From: Competibacteraceae bacterium UBA6584
GTDB taxonomy: Bacteria > Pseudomonadota > Gammaproteobacteria > Competibacterales > Competibacteraceae
Assembly: GCA_002433805.1 (NCBI GenBank)
Contig: DJIW01000054.1
Span: 1,428-19,042 of the forward strand
Direction: 5' to 3'
DNA: 17,615 nt
Below the pieces are notes generated by a model. The model ran no database searches and was not told the origin of the DNA. It worked only from the letters and a program-made list of their open reading frames with translations. Below, piece by piece: positions 15,455-17,615 of this stretch (positions within the stretch are counted from its first letter, which is position 1; each line of letters starts with the position of its first letter). Position numbers and translations under genes: made by a program.

Positions 15455-16726
15455 TTATTGAGTGTTCGCTGGTCGGGCGCCGTTATTGCTGAATAAGCCG
15501 GTGAGCTCTGATAGGTTCGCCGCTACATATTGACCGTTTTTCAGAACTGACAGCGTCACGGCATTAGCGCCTTGATTGGAGGTGGTGAAATCCACCTTGA
15601 GCCCGCCCAGATCGTAGGGTTGGCGGCGGGCGGCCTTCAGGAAATTCTCGCGGGTCAACGGCCCGTCGACGGCCTGCAGCACGGCGACCAGCAGTTTGGC
15701 GTCGAGGTAGCCTTCCAGCGAGACTTCGTTCAAGTGTTCACCCAGCGCCTTGCGGGCTTCGGCGACCACGGGCAGCGAGGAAGTCAAGGAGGGGACCACT
15801 TGGGTGGTGATGATATTGTCTGAGATGCCTTTGCCTTTGAGTAAGGCTTGCAGCCGACCGCCGGCGGCGGTGGAAACCGAACTGAAAACCCATGCTTCAT
15901 TCTTATAGCGCGCGTACGCCATGAAAGTCGCCGCCGCGTCGTAAACGCCGGTCGTGGCGACTAGGCGGCAACGACTTCCGACGTCGGTTTCCCACTTTTT
16001 CAGCGACTGATAGCCGTCTCTCGCATTCGTGGTGTCCCGCTGGTACACCCCGACTGGACCCATGCCGTTACGCTCTGGCGCATCGCCGGCCATGTTTAAG
16101 ATTTGATCGATTTTGGCAACGGATTTTTCGGCTCCGGCTTGTTTGGCAAGCGCCGAACGCACGCCCTTAAGCCCGTTCATTCCCAGCCCGTCATTCTGAA
16201 CGTAGGCGCAAACCTCGGACGGCTTCACGCCCGCCGCCAGCGCGGCCTCAACCACGCTTTCCACCTCGCTTGCGGTGCTCGCTCGAAAATTTAATACATC
16301 GCCAGGACCCGTGAAGGCCGCGCCCGTATAAGGGGCGACCACCGGGATTTTATGCTCGGCCAACAACGGGAGCGTCGCTTTCACCGTCGGTGTGCCATAA
16401 TTGCCCAGCGTGGCAAACACCTCTTTTTCGATTAATTGCTTGACGGTTTCAACGGATTTGGCTGGATCATAGAAATCATTCAGGGCGACATATTCAATTT
16501 GAAGCCCTCGCACCGCTTGATTGGCGAATGCTGCTTCAATGCCGCGTTTTAAGGCCAGACCGTTTATTTTGCGATCGCCTTCCAAGGGAAGGTTGGCTCC
16601 GATTCGGATGGTTTTCTCGGTTATTCCTTTTTCCAGCGCCCAACTTCCAGGTGAAGCAAGCCATAATCCGAACAGTAATCCGACCACGGCTTTATTGAAA
16701 AAACGGTTTTGATGATTTACTGACAT
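15455..16726 (-). CDS. ABC transporter substrate-binding protein, branched-chain amino acid (LivJ) type
   Basis: A 423-residue exported protein. The N-terminus has a positive patch, a hydrophobic core (AVVGLLFGLWLA) and a likely signal peptidase I site after PGSWA, so it should be periplasmic. The mature part is a type 1 periplasmic binding fold (Peripla_BP_6), starting ITEKTIRIGANLPLEG, with the conserved GNYGTPTVKATLPLLAEHKI region and VVAPYTGAAF in the first lobe. Family members deliver branched-chain amino acids, amides or aromatic compounds to ABC permeases. No permease or ATPase gene is adjacent, so it is an orphan here. I chose the ATG at 16726 because it begins a proper signal peptide; the upstream 51-residue extension to 16879 is polar and AT-rich in DNA. 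Ligand unknown. Confidence 0.88.
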   Translation of the reverse strand: MSVNHQNRFFNKAVVGLLFGLWLASPGSWALEKGITEKTIRIGANLPLEGDRKINGLALKRGIEAAFANQAVRGLQIEYVALNDFYDPAKSVETVKQLIEKEVFATLGNYGTPTVKATLPLLAEHKIPVVAPYTGAAFTGPGDVLNFRASTASEVESVVEAALAAGVKPSEVCAYVQNDGLGMNGLKGVRSALAKQAGAEKSVAKIDQILNMAGDAPERNGMGPVGVYQRDTTNARDGYQSLKKWETDVGSRCRLVATTGVYDAAATFMAYARYKNEAWVFSSVSTAAGGRLQALLKGKGISDNIITTQVVPSLTSSLPVVAEARKALGEHLNEVSLEGYLDAKLLVAVLQAVDGPLTRENFLKAARRQPYDLGGLKVDFTTSNQGANAVTLSVLKNGQYVAANLSELTGLFSNNGARPANTQ

Positions 16727-17253
16727 GTTGCGACCCCGGTCTAAAAAGTTGCGTGTGCGTAAAAGATTTCCAGTTTTTTTAAGCGCTTTTGGGCTCAAAT
16801 GATTTTCAAGCGAACAAGATCGTTCTTTTGTAAAGGGCGATCTTAAATGAGCATGAAAATCGACTGAAAACCTTGCCAATAAAAAATGACGCTATCTCTT
16901 GAAGCGTGGATTGGCGGAAAGGTAAAACTGTTGCTCTGATGTAAGCACTTTTTGAATGAAGTAATGCAATTCAGATGCCAGATTTTTTAATCCGCCCTTA
17001 GCTATTTTGGCGCTATTTTTATTTAAGATTTTAATTTAAATAAAAAATTTATTTTTTTAGCGGGATGGGTGAAGCCGTTTGAAACTGTGCGACAAGCATT
17101 TGAGAAGAAGTTAAAAATTTGACAAAGGCGGTGGTGATGTATTTAGAGAACGACACTTTTTTGATGGCCCGCCAATGGCGAGCGTGGCCGATGGGGGCGG
17201 CAATCGCATGAATCCGAATTGGTGACTTTTGTTCCAACTCAACAACAAGCCTC

Positions 17254-17262
17254 TGTTAAAAT
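17254..17262 (+). promoter_or_regulatory. Candidate extended -10 promoter for ispG
   Basis: TGTTAAAAT gives an extended -10 (TGn followed by TAAAAT, five of six matches to TATAAT). No good -35 is at 17-bp spacing, which extended -10 promoters can tolerate. Transcription would start near 17269 and give a leader of roughly 115 nt. Confidence 0.4.
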
Positions 17263-17324
17263 GACGATGTCGGCTTATCAAGCTATTTATATTCCTTAAT
17301 TTAACATTTGGCTTCTCAAGCAAC

Positions 17325-17349
17325 GCGGCGTTAATTGAGCGCCGCTCAA
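17325..17349 (+). promoter_or_regulatory. Two mutually exclusive hairpins in the ispG leader
   Basis: Stem A: GCGGCG (17325-17330) pairs with CGCCGC (17340-17345), 9-nt loop. Stem B: TTGAGC (17335-17340) pairs with GCTCAA (17344-17349), 3-nt loop. They share bases and cannot form together. They lie 35-59 nt before the ispG start, so they could form a small leader switch, though short stems arise by chance in GC-rich DNA. Confidence 0.35.
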
Positions 17350-17383
17350 ATTTGGTCAATTGCAAGGTAGGTAGGTCAAGCTA

Positions 17384-17615
17384 ATGCCCGGTACTGATTC
17401 CAAGCTCTCGCGTCGCGTTTGTCTCGCCGTTCGGATTGGCGCGATCACGGTCGGCGGTAATGCTTCCGTTGTGGTGCAGTCGATGACCAATACCGATACC
17501 GCCGATATAGCGGCGACGGTCAAGCAAGTCGCTGAACTGGCCCGCGCGGGTTCGGAATTGGTGCGCGTCACCGTCAACACCGAGGAAGCCGCCGCCGCCG
17601 TGCCGCATATCCGCG
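17384..17615 (+). CDS. ispG: 4-hydroxy-3-methylbut-2-enyl diphosphate synthase, N-terminal fragment
   Basis: The first 77 residues of IspG (GcpE), cut by the window end. The protein reads RVCLAVRIGAITVGG, then the family hallmark VVVQSMTNTDTADIAATV, then ELARAGSELVRVTVN and EEAAAAVPHIR, all at expected spacing from the N-terminus. IspG is a cytoplasmic 4Fe-4S enzyme of the MEP isoprenoid pathway that reduces MEcPP to HMBPP; its cluster cysteines lie beyond the window. The ATG at 17384 is preceded by a weak purine-rich stretch (AAGGTAGGTAGG at 17364-17375). Its separate AT-rich leader suggests its own promoter. Confidence 0.93.
   Translation, partial: MPGTDSKLSRRVCLAVRIGAITVGGNASVVVQSMTNTDTADIAATVKQVAELARAGSELVRVTVNTEEAAAAVPHIR

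Larger units (their letters stand above)
16727..17383. other. Long AT-rich non-coding region upstream of ispG
   Basis: This 657-bp gap is visibly much richer in A/T than the rest of the window. It contains an extreme patch at about 17011-17058 with inverted repeat AAATAAA (17038-17044) / TTTATTT (17048-17054), a TTGACA hexamer at 17119-17124 without a convincing -10, and a GC-richer island at about 17163-17215 (with small hairpin CGCC-AAT-GGCG at 17170-17180). Short reading frames exist but look unlike genes. It also holds the binding-protein promoter on the left and the ispG leader on the right. I recognise no tRNA or known ncRNA. Confidence 0.6.

Noticed and set aside
17137..17211. 24-codon plus-strand small gene (MYLENDTFLMARQWRAWP...)
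   Set aside because: There is no convincing ribosome binding site and no recognised family; it may be a remnant or chance frame.
17049..17365. Minus-strand frames of 62 and 84 codons in the AT-rich region
   Set aside because: They overlap each other in different frames, have no good start signals and low-complexity content.

Overview
The window looks like chromosomal DNA of a GC-rich proteobacterium, most likely a gammaproteobacterium. The evidence is a PilH-type twitching response regulator, a DUF2760/Hsp70 pair, a DedA-PAP2-LssY fusion, a YfbK-type VWA lipoprotein, and dense genes joined by ATGA stop/start overlaps. A more exact placement (for example a Competibacter-like lineage) would be a guess. 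I saw no rRNA, tRNA, CRISPR array, transposase or phage gene.

Layout. (1) 1-4024: the 3' part of a fused indolepyruvate ferredoxin oxidoreductase, then a Leu/Phe/Val-type amino acid dehydrogenase. Together they could deaminate branched or aromatic amino acids and oxidise the 2-oxo acids to acyl-CoA. (2) 4170-5514: a DUF350 membrane protein convergent with a soluble Hanks-type Ser/Thr kinase. (3) 5673-9551: divergent from the kinase, a VWA lipoprotein, then an ECF sigma factor, a one-pass membrane anti-sigma candidate without a zinc motif, and a J-domain protein. The last three overlap by 4 bp and look translationally coupled. (4) 9633-10001: pilH on the minus strand. (5) 10235-12624: DUF2760 protein overlapping a divergent Hsp70. 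(6) 12737-15324: a three-domain membrane protein (DedA, PAP2, LssY C-terminal) and an isochorismatase-like hydrolase. (7) 15455-16726, minus strand: an orphan periplasmic amino-acid-type binding protein. (8) 16727-17383: a long, unusually AT-rich non-coding stretch. (9) 17384 to the end: the start of ispG.

Most notable points. The PAP2 domain of the fusion protein has lost two signature catalytic residues, including the histidine that should be the nucleophile, so it is probably not a phosphatase. The kinase, VWA lipoprotein, sigma, anti-sigma and J-protein genes form a plausible envelope signalling locus. The lipoprotein and anti-sigma share a short ARSKVEA segment, and the anti-sigma carries a perfect 24-bp tandem duplication. 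A J-protein lies close to a non-canonical Hsp70. The ispG leader can form two mutually exclusive hairpins downstream of a candidate extended -10 promoter. I saw no clearly new named system; the best candidates for new biology are the sigma/VWA/J-protein locus and the degenerate PAP2 fusion.
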